DNA of 64,000 nucleotides from Hemibagrus wyckioides. Taxonomy: Eukaryota; Chordata; Actinopteri; Siluriformes; Bagridae. Each line of letters opens with the position of its first letter. Position 1 is the stretch's first letter. The stretch spans positions 13,037,705-13,101,704 of the forward strand of contig NC_080726.1 of the NCBI RefSeq assembly GCF_019097595.1, read 5' to 3'. Of the stretch, positions 1-11,097 are shown piece after piece. Below the pieces are notes generated by a model. It did no database searches. It saw nothing but the letters and a program-made list of their open reading frames with translations, and had not been told where the DNA came from. The translations under genes and the position numbers were made by a program.

Positions 1-52
1 CAGCTATTCAGACAATCAAGAGTATCATATAATGATTGAAGATGTTCAATAC

Positions 53-263
53 CTGAAGTGTAATAAACAGACGTTCAAAGCTTCCAAATTTTTCGTCTCT
101 TAGTCGAAAGAATCCATTCAATGTGATGAAACACTCCTCAGGATATGTAGCCGCTTGATCGACGTTATTTTCTCCCCCGTCGAAAACGTGACCTATGTCT
201 TCTTCTTCTTCTCCTTGTTCTTCATCAGCAAATAATAAAAGTATAGGGTAAGCTTTTACAATC
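53..263 (-). CDS. putative exon of unidentified gene (acidic segment)
   Basis: A minus-strand open stretch runs from a possible acceptor (AG at 264-265) to a donor-like GT just below 53. It encodes about 70 residues. It contains hydrophobic YPILLLF, an acidic run (EEQGEEEEDI) and the segment ECFITLNGFFRL. Its length (3n+1) lets it join in frame to the upstream exon at 768-889, which ends in phase 2. The frame also stays open past 53 to a stop near position 9, so it could instead be a terminal exon. The YP..LLLF...CFITLNG pattern loosely resembles C-terminal regions of multicopy fish SAMD3-like proteins, but I cannot confirm this. The acceptor has only a modest pyrimidine tract. Confidence 0.4.
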
Positions 264-767
264 CTTGAACGGGGTGGCTACATTCTTTAGAATATTCACA
301 TTTTATGTAATGACTTACCCGTAATTCGAGGAATTGGCTTAGGTCACGGATGTGGCCCAAGCGGCAGGCTGCCCCCAAATTGTTGTGACATGTAAATTAC
401 GTTGATGTTTTAAAACACTCGCCATCTGAAATAATCACTTCGCTGTTATCTAAGACATCATAGGAAAAAGTTTCTATTAGTATCCCGAGTTATACATTTC
501 ATCTTAAATCAGTGTTCTGTGAGACATAATGAAAATACCTATTGCTGATTGATCTCGATTTCCTAGACACTACTGCCAGATATGTATAGCCCGAACTTGT
601 TCTGTAATTAAATGTATCAAATTAAACTTTATATATCTGTTTCCATCTATAAGTAAATAGAACAAGATATTCTTTCTAATTACATTATTCTAATATTACT
701 AATGACATTCAATCTAATACACGTAAATGAAATGATTCAAGTTAGTGAAAATGTGATAAGTTCTCAC

Positions 768-889
768 CTGCAGAAAGGTCCGTGATCTCTAAAATGATAG
801 ATTGGAGAGCGTAGAAGTTCTGTACCCTCTGTCAGATCCTCTAAGTTGTGAATCCACTTGGGGGACCCAACGCTGACTAAAGGAATATT
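768..889 (-). CDS. putative exon of unidentified gene (upstream of 53-263)
   Basis: This 122 bp minus-strand exon candidate has acceptor ttatgtccag and donor GTGAGAAC. It encodes about 40 residues including VGSPKWIHNLEDL and SPIYHFRDHGPFC. It starts in phase 0 and ends in phase 2, matching the entry phase of the candidate exon at 53-263. A CCAAT/GC-box array lies 100-240 bp upstream on the same strand. The protein is not recognised. It could be a low-copy host gene or a member of a repetitive fish gene family, and no start codon was assigned. Confidence 0.4.
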
Positions 890-990
890 CTGGACATAAA
901 CTTATTCAATATGTCATATCATATGTACCCCACCCCATCAAACATCCTCATCGGATGAAAGTGGGGCAGGATATTGTGACGGATACGTTT

Positions 991-1131
991 TTCTGATTGG
1001 TTGAGAAGGAGGCGGGATAATGTGGCGGATACGTTTTTCGGATTGGTTGAAAAGGGGCGGGACAATGTGACATGAACAATTCTGATTGGTTGAAAGGGGC
1101 GGGACAATGTGACGTGGACGATTCTGATTGG
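991..1131. repeat. tandem CCAAT/GC-box array (4 units of about 42-46 bp)
   Basis: GATTGG (CCAATC on the minus strand) recurs at 995, 1041, 1084 and 1126. Between the copies are GC-box-like GGCGGG or GGGGCGGG motifs at about 1011, 1055 and 1097, with CRE-like GTGACGTGG near 1109. The spacing shows a degenerate minisatellite. The composition is that of a TATA-less promoter with NF-Y and Sp1-type sites. It lies just upstream of the minus-strand exon at 768-889. The regulatory role is inferred. Confidence 0.55.
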
Positions 1132-1259
1132 CTGTCAGACCTGTCAAAATCGGTTTTGATGAAATACACGCCATAATTCTCTCTCTCCCGATATGGAAGC
1201 TCAGTTACACACGAAATACAGAAAGCTTTCCTTTCACCACTGTAATGTGCTGCTTTAGC

Positions 1260-1577
1260 AATGTTCCGTCAAAAAATTTCAGTTTTTTTCCTTTTACGCC
1301 CTGAAGAATATATCACAGGTTCATCAAGTCCGTCAAAATTATCCATACTTGAACACTTAGTCTGGTTCAGTGAAACTCCTCTCATCAAGTGTGTCTTTCC
1401 GAAGTGACTAGCAGCCTGGTCAGCTGAACTGAATACTGCGCGCTGACTCGCTAAAATGGACTTACCAGTTTTTGCTCACAAACGACACGGGTGCTTGTCG
1501 GCTTTTGCAGTAAACGTGAACTTGTGATGCGTTTAAAGTGGGCAATACTGGCTTTATAACCTTGTGCAATGCCTACA
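1260..1577 (-). other. open minus-strand segments next to Tc1, possible exon remnants
   Basis: Two minus-strand open stretches lie between the CCAAT array and the Tc1 left end. One (about 1465-1577) encodes a basic peptide containing IAHFKRITSSRLL and ends at a consensus donor GTAAGT. The other (about 1270-1420) encodes a basic tail ending RKRKKTEIF before a stop. The Tc1 insertion at 1578 cuts off anything further upstream. I cannot assign a family, and they may be chance ORFs. Confidence 0.2.
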
Positions 1578-1918
1578 TACACACATGGACAAAATTGTTG
1601 GCCACCATCCATTAAAAAAAGAAAAACCCACAATGTTCACTGACAACTTGAAACTGACAAAGGTAATATATAAAAATTTACTGAAACTTGACGTATGAAA
1701 ATCAGACATTGCATTTGAATTGTGGTTCAACAGAACGATTTACAAAAACAAGTTAATGAAACAGGCCTAGACAAAAATGATGGTTCCCCTAGAAATGAAA
1801 ATAATTTGACCATAGGGACATATTAAACTAATTATGTGTCCTGTAATTAGCATCACAGGTGTCTTCAACTTGTAATAAGTCAGTCTGCCTATTTAAACAG
1901 TGAAAAGTAGTCACTGTA

Positions 1919-2149
1919 ATGTTTGGTATCATGGTGTGCCCCACACTGAACATGGAGCACAGGAAGCTAAGGAGGGAGTTGTCTCAGGAAATTAGAAGGA
2001 AAATTATAGATAAGCATGTTGAAGGTAAAGGCTATAAGACCATCTCCGAGCAGCTTGATGTTCCTGTGACTACACTTGCACATATTCAGAAGTTTAAGGT
2101 CAATGGGACTGTGGACAACCTCCTTGGACATGGCCGAAAAGGAAAATAG
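1919..2149 (+). pseudogene. Tc1 transposase N-terminal fragment
   Basis: An open stretch of 76 codons has the helix-turn-helix architecture of Tc1 transposases: LSQEIRRKIIDKHVEGKGYK, then ISEQLDVPVTTLAHIQKF, then a GHGRKGK basic end resembling the GRP(R/K) linker. In the family this region binds the terminal inverted repeats. The frame stops at 2149, and degraded transposase sequence continues to about 2367, where the DIRS element begins. It is a fragment with no catalytic domain attached. Confidence 0.75.
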
Positions 2150-2619
2150 ATGACAAATTGAAGAGACAGATGATACAAATGGTAACCAGAGAGATTAGAG
2201 GTCAAGGTACATCAGTGTCAGATTGCGCCATCCGTCACTGTTTGAGCCAAAGTGGAAGACTCTACTGTTGAAAGCAAATCATAAAAAAGTGAGACTGGAA
2301 TTTGGAAAAATGCATATTGACAAGCCACAAAGCTTCTGGGAGAATGTCCTTTGGACAGATGAGACAAATCTACAACAGGTTACATAAGTAACCCTGTTCC
2401 CTGAGAAGGGAACGAGATGCTGCGTTATGACTGACACTATGGGAACACTTTGTCGAGGATGTGTGTCTGAAGCTCCCTGTGCACACACGCCAATTCATTG
2501 GCTCAGATAGGACACGTGACGGAGGAATGCGCGCCAGCATGTCCATATAAGGGCATCTACATAACATTCATTCAGCTTTCCTTTGTCGGAAGGAAGTGCA
2601 AAAGGACGCCACACAATGG

Positions 2620-2850
2620 TCAAACCTGACAAAGGTGTGCAGACAGGACAGCACAAATCTTCTGGAGGGGAACACCCCTAGCCAGGGCATTGGATGAGGA
2701 GACACCCCTAGTAGAGTGAGTCCTGACCCCTAGAGGCAAAGCAATACCATGTGCCTCGTAGGCCAGAGTAATGTCCTTTACCACCCAGTGTGCCAAGCTC
2801 TGCTTGGAGACCAGATTAACCTTGTTCCAGCTCCCAAAGCAGACAAACAA
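2620..2850 (-). pseudogene. DIRS tyrosine recombinase C-terminal fragment
   Basis: The translation contains ITLAYEAHGIALPLGVRTHS followed by TRGVSSSNAL and a VPLQKICAVL helix. This is the pattern around the catalytic H-x-x-R (HSTR) of DIRS recombinases, which circularise or integrate the element cDNA. The rest of the domain (about 2850-3640) is present only as scrambled frames. The catalytic tyrosine region further downstream is not readable. It is an inactive remnant in the order expected for DIRS, after RNase H. Confidence 0.65.
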
Positions 2851-3641
2851 GGATGGAGACTTACGCCACGAGGTGGAGCAGTGGACATAAGTCTAAAGGG
2901 CTCTGACTGGGCAGAGCAAGTGCAGCCTCTCCTGTTACACCAAGTCATGGGGCAGAAGGCAGAAGGCCTGCAGTATGACTGGACGACCAGGCATCCTGGA
3001 CACCTTTGGGACATCCAGCCCTGGGGTGAAAGATAGCCTTGGACATGCCAGGGGCAAACTCCAGGCAGGCAGGTACGACTGATAGAGCCTGCAGATCCCC
3101 TACCCGTCTAAGGGAGGCCAAGGCTAAAAGCCTAGAACCATACTAAGCATAGGCTAGAGCCATATTAAGGGTCAGAAAATTCTCTGAGGCTGACTCCATG
3201 AGCTCAAGGGGGTTTCCAGCAACCCGTCCAGGACCACTGAGAGGTTTCAGAAGGGGAGGTGCAGTCTGCAGGAAGGCCTCAGCTGCCTGGCACCCCGCAG
3301 AAAGCGAGAGACCAGAGGGTGCCTACCTAGGGAGGCCCCAAGGACAAGGTTCGCAGCAATGGCGGCCACATACACCTTTACGGTAGAGGGGGACAGGCCC
3401 TAAGAAAGAGAAGACTGTAGGAAACCCAGCACTGTGCAGTGCACTAGGTCCTGCTCGCACTGAGCACACCAGAGACTAAAAAGTCTCCACTTAAGAGCAT
3501 AAAGCTTCCTAGTGGAGGGAGCCCTAGCATTCAGCAGAGTCTCCACAACCTGTGATGAGAGGCCTGCCTCTAGGAACTGGTCCCCCTCAGGGGCCAGACC
3601 CAGAGCTTACACATCCCTGGGCGGGGGTGGAGAATCACCCC

Positions 3642-4367
3642 TCATGCCTCAGAGAGGAGATCTTTCCTGATGGGAATCTTCCAAGGAGCGGTGTCTAGGA
3701 GGGAGACAAGGTCTGTGAACCAAACTCGAGCGGGCCAGAGGGTAGCCACTAGAATAAGGTGTACCCCATCGTGGTGCACTCTGGCTAGGACTTGTTGGAG
3801 CAGAGCAGGATCTGCTGCACCAATGTTTAGAGAGGGCGCAAATACAGTCCACCCTGATGGTTGATATAAGCAGCCACTGTGGTGCTGTCTGTGTGTACCA
3901 GCACAAGGAAGCCCATGAGGTGTGGGAGAAGGTGTTTCAGAGCTAGAAACACAGCCCTCATCTCCAGGCAATTTATGTGCCATGAGAGTTGAGGGCCTTC
4001 CCAAAGACCCTAGGCAGGGCAGCCATCCAAGACTGCACCCCAGCCCAAAAGTGAGGCGTCCATCGAAAGAGTCCTGAGATGGTGACACGCCCCTAGAGTG
4101 GGACCCAAGGCCAGAAACCAGGGTCTTGTCCACATTAGTAGGGTACAGCGTAAGCCCGCAGCGTATAACCCTGATGGCGTTGAGGGGATGCCTGTGAGGA
4201 TGGACGCCCGCACCTCTGAGCCAGAACTGGAACGGACTCATGTGAAGCAGACCCAAAGGAATCACGTTGGCTGCAGCTGCCATGAGGCTGAGGACTCTCT
4301 GCGCCTCGGTGACAGAGAGGTTTCGGTCTAGCCAAACAACAATTACTACTGACAGTATGGAAGTCAC
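3642..4367 (-). pseudogene. DIRS RNase H region
   Basis: This 241-codon open frame follows the RT on the minus strand. Recognisable pieces are the C-terminal block LNIGAADPALLQQVLARVHH and the segment VATLWPARVWFTDLVSLLD, typical of the RNase H to recombinase connector in fish DIRS elements. The acidic catalytic core is partly in another frame, since a second frame covers LPGDEG and MRA. It would degrade the RNA strand of the RNA:DNA hybrid in an active element. It is frameshifted here. Confidence 0.6.
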
Positions 4368-5148
4368 CCGAGCAGTTATATAGACATGCCCGCATCGTGG
4401 TGGAATCCCAAATCACCCCCAAGAAGGTGGTTATCTGATATGGAGAAAGCACAAACTTTTCTGGGTTGATCCTGAGGCCTACAGACCTCATAGGGCAAGT
4501 ACTGCATCCCGGTGACTGCCATGGCCTTGGAGTGGGCCAGGATAAGCCAGTCATCCAGGTAATTGAGTACACGGACAGCTAGACCAAAAGGACAAACCTG
4601 ACACTGGTAAGCTTCGCCACCGAAAGCAAACCCGAGGAACTTCCTGTGTTCTGGCCTATATGAAAATAGGCATCCTTGAGGTCTATCATCACAAACAAGT
4701 CCTCAGATCTGATCTGTGATGCAATCAGTTTTGTAGTGAGCATCTTGAACTTGAACTTCTTTAGGGCAGAGTTCAGAGCTCGCAGGTCCAAAACTGGAAG
4801 CAGCCCCCTGTCTCTCTTGGGTACAACAAAATACCAGCTGTTAAAGTCTGAATCCCGATCTGGAAGGGGAACATGCTCTATGGCCCCTTTTCTCAGAAGG
4901 GAGAGAAGTCCCTCTTGGAGGAACAAAGTTTGGTGTGTGCCTGAAATTGAGGGGGATGGGTGGCAAACTGGATCCTGTACCCTTTCTTTATGGTATCTAG
5001 ATCCCACTGAGAGACACCTGGCAGAAGTTTCCACGCTGCCAGGTTCTCTGAGAGAGGTGTCAAACTCATGTTGTCCCCCCTGGTGTCTTGAAACAGTGTA
5101 CTGGCACGTACAGACTGGGGGGATGGATTTATAAGGAAACGGGTGCAA
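4135..5148 (-). pseudogene. DIRS reverse transcriptase, frameshifted
   Basis: Two same-frame open stretches (4579-5148 and 4135-4572) plus alternative frames cover the RT. Visible blocks are WYFVVPKRDRGLLPVLDLRA (fingers), MIDLKDAYFHI (first catalytic Asp) and, in another frame at about 4551-4568, YLDDWL (catalytic YxDD). Further on, GLRINPEKFVLSP and TTFLGVIWDS are thumb-side motifs. LKDAYFHI and YLDDWL are diagnostic of DIRS RTs. Frameshifts around 4575 break the enzyme. Confidence 0.75.
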
Positions 5149-5343
5149 GAGTGGGTCGTACCAAGCCCCAAAACACCAGAGGTGGTGGGGTAGAGGGTAG
5201 GGAAAGCCCCACTAAGTAGGGTGCTCCCAGGAACCCTAGCCCACGGACATCAGGATTCCTTCATGGCCTGCCTGGCTGAGATGACCAATCTCAGGTCAGG
5301 TCTCACCTGACAGGCCTGAGCTCGTGCCCACTGGCCGGCCTCC

Positions 5344-5694
5344 CTAGATTTTGGTAGGGGGCACGGGCTGCCACACTACCCTTTCTCTCTGCCCTGTCAA
5401 GAAGTCAGAAAACGGTTGTCTAGCTTTGAACAGATGACGATAGCTTCCTGCTCCGGCCAATTTAAATGTAATTATTTCGAGAAGCTCCTCGAATGCCACT
5501 GGCTGTGGTGGCAAATTGACGGAGGAATTCCCTTCATCACCCATGTCAAATTCCTCAGAACCCAACACGGACAAAGAAATATCCACTTCCCGAGTCAGGA
5601 GAATTCTCAGCAGGAGCTCCCGAAGCCGAAATGTGGTCATCGGAGTCAGGGGAGAGGACAAGAGAAAGGGGAGAACCTGTCTCCTGTTCTGCAA
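5344..5694 (-). pseudogene. possible DIRS ORF1 (Gag-like) fragment
   Basis: A 116-codon open frame lies upstream of the RT in the element's 5' part. It includes an acidic stretch (SVLGSEEFDMGDEGNSS) and a proline-rich segment. DIRS elements usually carry a poorly conserved Gag-like ORF at this place. No zinc knuckle or capsid motif is visible, so the assignment rests on position. Confidence 0.35.
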
Positions 5695-5863
5695 ACCTCA
5701 TGATCAAAGCCGCCGCACCACCTTGGCAGACGCAGGACCTGAACCACAAGGCGCAGACTCATGACCAGTAAACACCACCAAATGGGATTGGAGCTTGTGA
5801 GGGGGAAATCTCCCACAATGCATGCAGCCAGATCCCTCAAGAGCAAACCGGGCATGTTCCTTA

Positions 5864-6548
5864 AGCCTAGTTCACACTACAGGATTTTAAGCCCGATTTA
5901 AGCACGATTTGCAAGTTAACGAGCTCGCCGACAGATCGGGCTGTGATCGTGGATAAATCAGCAGGTGATCAGCGCTCAGCAATCTTTAAGTGTGAACTAC
6001 TCAACGACGCATCAAAGAGGCTAGCTGACGCGTCGCTGACACCTCGCAGACAAAATCCAGATATCTGGCATGTTAAATATCTGGGACAGTCGGCCAACTT
6101 GACATCACGTGGTGTCAATTGTAGCTACAACCTCCAGCCAATGAGAGAGCAAGTCAACAGAGTTGAGGTCACCGGAAGAAAAGCAGCAGCAGCAACATGG
6201 CTTCAAAAATAGTGTGGACAGAACATTTATTTTAATAAATTAACATTTATTTAGAGCGAGACTCCTGCCGACATCCATTTTCAAAACAAACCAAAAGTCT
6301 TGCGTCATTTCTGGATCCACCTGTCACGTTTGTTTTCGTGACAAAACGTGGTTTGGGGATGGCATTGAGGCGTTGGGTGACAAGAGTTGTTGTCAGATTG
6401 TGTGGTGTGCGACCCCCTCTTGTGGATCATTTACGAAGCGTCGCGTAGTGTGAACACCACAAGGACAAAAAGACATACAGTCAAGTCATGTAGTCTGAAC
6501 AGCAAAGCGATCTGCTGACGGTTAAAGTCTTTTAGTGTGACCAAGCCT
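5864..6548. mobile_element. PIF/Harbinger-type MITE inside DIRS
   Basis: The termini are inverted: left AGCCTAGTTCACACTA at 5864, and right TAGTGTGACCAAGCCT ending at 6548. They are flanked by TTA on both sides (5861-5863 and 6549-6551). A 3 bp TTA duplication is the PIF/Harbinger signature. At 685 bp with no transposase it is non-autonomous. A second internal GTAGTGTGAACAC motif near 6448 suggests subterminal repetition. Confidence 0.65.
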
Positions 6549-6934
6549 TTACCCAAACAAACCACGCAAAGAGCATTCGTGTCATCCTCCATAAGAAAAC
6601 ACAGACATGGATGCACACACCTCTTAAATTTCTTCGCCATACCTGTCTCGACACACATACAATGGAGTGCTTCCTGAAGACAAAAAAGCTGAATGGATGT
6701 GACATAGACGCCCTTATATGGACATGCTGGCGCATATTCCTCCATCATGTGTCCTTTCCGAGCCAATTAATTGGCATGTGTGCACACAGAGCATCAGACA
6801 CACATCCTTGATAGTGTTCCCATAGCGTCAGTCATGACACAGAGTCGAGTTCCCTCAAAAGGGAATTGGAGCTTTTTGCCAAGTCACATAGCTCTATCTT
6901 CACAGATGTAAAAATGAAGCATACAAAGAAATGA

Positions 6935-7066
<132 letters not shown>

Positions 7067-7542
7067 TGAAATGTGCTATCCAGTGTCAGAAAGCTTGTTC
7101 TCAGTCGCATGTCATGGGTCCTCCAACAGGATAATGTCCCAAACCACACAGCAAAAAACTAACAAGAATGGCTAAGAACAAAACATTAGACTAGTCTGAA
7201 GTGGCCTTCTGTGAGCCCTGATTTTATTAAATTCTACTAAGCATCTGTGCAAAGGGCTGAAATATGCAGTTCTGAGAAGGCACCCTTCAAACCTGAGACA
7301 TCTAGAGCAGCTTGCTTACAAGCAGTGGGCCAAAATACCTGTCGACAGGTGCAGAAGGCTCATTGAGAGTTTACAGAAATTGCTTGATTGCAGTGAATGC
7401 CTCAAAAGGTTGTGCAACAAAATATTATTTAAAGGGTACCATCATTTTTGTCCAGCCCAGTTTCATTAGTTTTTTTTTAATGCTTCTGTTGAATCACCAT
7501 TCAAAAGCAATGTCTGATTTTCATTAGTCACTTTTCAGTACA

Positions 7543-7893
7543 GGGGCAGCATGGTGGCTTAGTGGTTAGCACTGTTGCCTCACAGCAAGAAGGGCCTGGG
7601 TTCGAATCCTGGGGTCGTGCCCCATGTTCTCCCTGTGCCTGTGTGGATTTACTCTGGTTTCCTCCCACAGTCCAAAGACATGTACATTAGGTTGATTGGT
7701 AATTCTAAATTGCCCACAGGGGAGTGTGTGTGTGGTTGTTTGTCTATGTGTGGCCCTGCAATGGACTGGTGACCTGTCCAGGGTGTACCCCTGCCTTTTG
7801 CCCTATGTGCGCTGGGATAGGTTCCAGCAGACCCCCGTGACTAGGACTAGGAGTCCTAGGAATAAGCAGGTATAGACAATGAATGAATGAATG
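7543..7893 (+). repeat. tRNA-derived SINE (Mermaid-like)
   Basis: Box A-like TGGCTTAGTGGTTAGCAC and box B-like GGTTCGAATCC mark a pol III promoter. The body has the fish SINE segment with TTTCCTCCCACAGTCCAAAG, and the tail is (GAAT)n. A 13 bp target duplication, acttttcagtaca, flanks it at 7530-7542 and 7894-7906. It is inserted in the Tc1 right part. The Mermaid name is from memory of the family. Confidence 0.8.
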
Positions 7894-9485
7894 ACTTTTC
7901 AGTACATTTTTATTTATTATTATTTTTGTCAGTTTTAAGTTATTTCAGTGACCATTGTTTTTTTTCTTTAATGGAAGGGTACCAACAATTTTGTCCACAT
8001 GTGTATAAGATGTCTATAATATCATTAAAGAAATTATGATCCAACTGTGTGGGTGTAGAAGATGACATTCCTGATCCAAATTCCTAACAAGGGGAAAACA
8101 AACAAAAGAAGGGGAGCTCAGAAGTACAGAGAAAGATTAATGGAAAAAAGATGAAAGAGGCAGATAGAGAGATCTGGTTTAGCAATAAATATTTGGGTCT
8201 TGGGTTTCCATATCATTTGGGGCTTTTAAGTTGGGCCAAGTGGAAGGTCGTTTTGAGATGTTATTTCCCACCTCACAGTTGTAGTCTTTGAATTGAAACT
8301 AGTGCTTTGTAGCTCCCACGAGGCACCTCTTTCAGCACTCCATGTGGAACCCCATAACAATTTCATATTTGGAATAAAAGCAGTTAGCCTATAAATATCA
8401 CAGAACAGCAGTGTCAGTCATGATCATTTCTAGGGATCATCCTAGATTTTAGCTTACCCAATCCAAATACAACAAATGCATCACTTTTTTTGAATCGTCC
8501 CTTTTCATCCAGAAAGTTCTCTGGATCAAAATTGTCAGGGTTTTTCCATAGCTTAGGGTCAGAAAGCACAGAAGACAGCAAAGGAAGAACCATGGTTCCC
8601 TGAAGAGAAAAACACACAACCTTCAGCAGGGAAAGTGGGCAAGTTTAAGTTAAAAATATTGTGCAATAAAATATGCATATAAAGCTTTAAAGGTCTGATT
8701 GTGAATATGTTTAGGTACCTTGGGTATGAGATAGTTCCTATATTCAGTGTCATATAACATTTTATGTGGAACAGCAGTGGGAGCAAGATCCATGGAGCGC
8801 TGAACTTCGTGAATGACTGCATCTGTATATGGCATGTTCTGTCTGTCATCAATAGAAGGGCATCGGTCTCGCTCTACCACCTCATCAATCTCCTTCTGGA
8901 CTCGTGCTATTCAAGATGATGGGTATAATACAGAATATGTATCAGATATCTACATATTAAAGAATACACAGCACTAATTCTGTTACTGGAACATCAAACT
9001 GTAAATGCATTCCATAACCAATACTGGCTGCTCTGCCAATAATGCTTTATTCCACAAGTAATGCCTTTTTGGGTAATAAGGCTTCACACAAATGTGCCAT
9101 GTGATGTCAATCTCATCCCTTACCTTGAATATCTGGGTGCTTCATCATTAGCAGCAGGCTTTGTCTGATTGTAGAAGACGTAGTCTAAGTGCCAGCACTA
9201 AACATTGTCCATGTTGTGCACAATAAGTTACTGAAAGTAAATTCTGTATTGGGGTTATGTTTCTCCTGCAAAAGATACTTCTTATTAGTGTTTGGCTTTA
9301 TCTGCTTACTGGGAAAGAAACATGCTGCCCTCTGGAATATGTCTGTAATCTGAGAATCTTTCTATTCTTATTCAGTAGATTATAATGACTGTAGCTGTAA
9401 AGGTGGCACTCCATGGCAATTGCTAAGCCTACTTTAGAATCAGCTAAGCGTACTTTAGAATCACTTTTGTGAGGTACTGTATATA

Positions 9486-9486
<1 letters not shown>

Positions 9487-9546
<60 letters not shown>
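9487..9546. repeat. (TA)n microsatellite
   Basis: About 29 uninterrupted TA units lie in intron 5 of CYP2 copy A. Confidence 0.95.
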
Positions 9547-9550
<4 letters not shown>

Positions 9551-11097
9551 TATATAAAATTGTTGTGTTTTCTGCCAACCACAGGATAGCTAGTACTTAA
9601 TAATTATGTGACAGAGTTATTATAGCTATACATATACAATATACAATAACAAAACAAATACCATGCAGAGTGGGATTTTACCTCTTCCATTTGTAAAAGG
9701 AAAGCTTCAATAAAATCTTTAGGGGGTGAAGAAGCATCCAGTGTCTTCATCCGTGCCTCTGCTTCAAGCTTAAATAAACCTTTGGCCTTTTCCACTTCTG
9801 ACAACATGTCATGGAGAGGTCCAGGGAAAAGGCCCACAATTTTGGGAAAAATATTATAGGCCTGTAAGGGGAAAAACAGTATTGATAAAAAGAAAGAGAT
9901 GGGGAGATAAGTTACATAAACTGTGCATTAAAGGAAGTTCTGCAAGAGCATGGAGTCACATGGAGTCACAGTCCTATCACCAGCAGGAGATGCTCTATCC
10001 GAACTGGCAGATCAACACTCCAGCTGTCACCTGAAATACTAATCATCATCTATATGAAAGACTGTCAAAAAAAATTAATAACAATTTTTTGTAACTTCAT
10101 GCATTTGTCTTCATGCCAGTCACTCTTAGAAACTCTGTACATTTGTTATGCTTATTCATGCCTTTAATTAAAGTTTACATTTGCTGTCAAAGATTAAACC
10201 AGGATACAATCCCACCTAACACTCAATGCTCTAGAGAAATAGGCTGAATAAGATAAAGCAGCTAATGTAAAAAAATTTAAATTAAACTTCTAGTTTATAC
10301 AATAAATATAAAAAGTGTACATCCTATATTTTCAATGTCAATTTAAGACATTTAAAGTTCTAAAATGATTTATTTTGGATTAATTTTATTACATCACAAA
10401 ACAATGCCATTTTAACAGGTGTGTGTAGACATTTTATATCCATTGAATATTGAGACAATTTCAAGTGCAGGTAATGGCAATCAGCAAACAGTTTCAACAA
10501 TCACTTTGCACAGTTAAGTACAGTTAAGAACAGGCAGAATGTCTGGTTATTTACAGGGGAAAAAACAGAAAGAGAAGCTACTGAAAAATCTGAATCAATT
10601 GTCAGGCAAGAGGAAACTTGTCATGCTAATTCCAGCTTTGGCATGTCACTCTCAAGTCATCCCAATCCATGCCTTTTTCATAACAATCTGTGTAATCTCT
10701 AGAGACTGTTGTGTAAAAATCCCAGGAGAGCATTTTCTGAAATACTCAAACCAGCTCATCTGGTACCAAAACTCAGGCCACAGTTAAAGAGTGAAGCAGT
10801 GCTAGAATAGTAGTAGAATAAATAGTAAAAATAGTAGTAGAATGAATAGTAGAAAAGAATAGATACAGTACCTGTCCAAGTGGACTACTGAGAACATTAA
10901 AGTAGCCATTAACAGCCCCAAGCATAAGATTTAACTGTGGGTCATCTGATTCAAATCTCTGTCCAAATATGATTGAGCCGATCACATTGCACACTGCTTT
11001 ATTTATTATGATTCCTGGATTGAAAGCTGAGTCTGCAAGAAAAAGTAGATCCGGTCATAGATACTGTTTGCAGTAATCATTCACTTATCCAAATGTA

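Larger units (their letters stand above)
2368..6868 (-). mobile_element. DIRS-type tyrosine-recombinase retrotransposon
   Basis: The element lies inside Tc1, whose transposase sequence stops near 2368 and resumes near 6869. Its ends are inverted repeats of about 190 bp. The left end reads inward from about 2390 (ccctgagaagggaacgag) and the right end inward from about 6860. Both share ATGACTGAC, GTGTGTCTGA and GCCAGCATGTCCATATAAGG. Inverted termini, a reverse transcriptase with YLDDWL and a tyrosine-recombinase remnant with HSTRG define DIRS. Order on the minus strand is ORF1, RT, RNase H, recombinase. All ORFs carry frameshifts, and a MITE interrupts the 5' part. Confidence 0.8.

Noticed and set aside
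2749..3036. Plus-strand ORFs within the DIRS block (2749-3036, 3198-3386, 4676-5134)
   Set aside because: They are shadows of minus-strand RT, RNase H and recombinase sequence.
8005..8457. Search for the missing haem exon of CYP2 copy A
   Set aside because: No FxxGxRxCxG-type coding sequence was found between the Tc1 element and exon 8.
9298..9582. ORF with an Ile-Tyr repeat
   Set aside because: It is translation of the (TA)n microsatellite.
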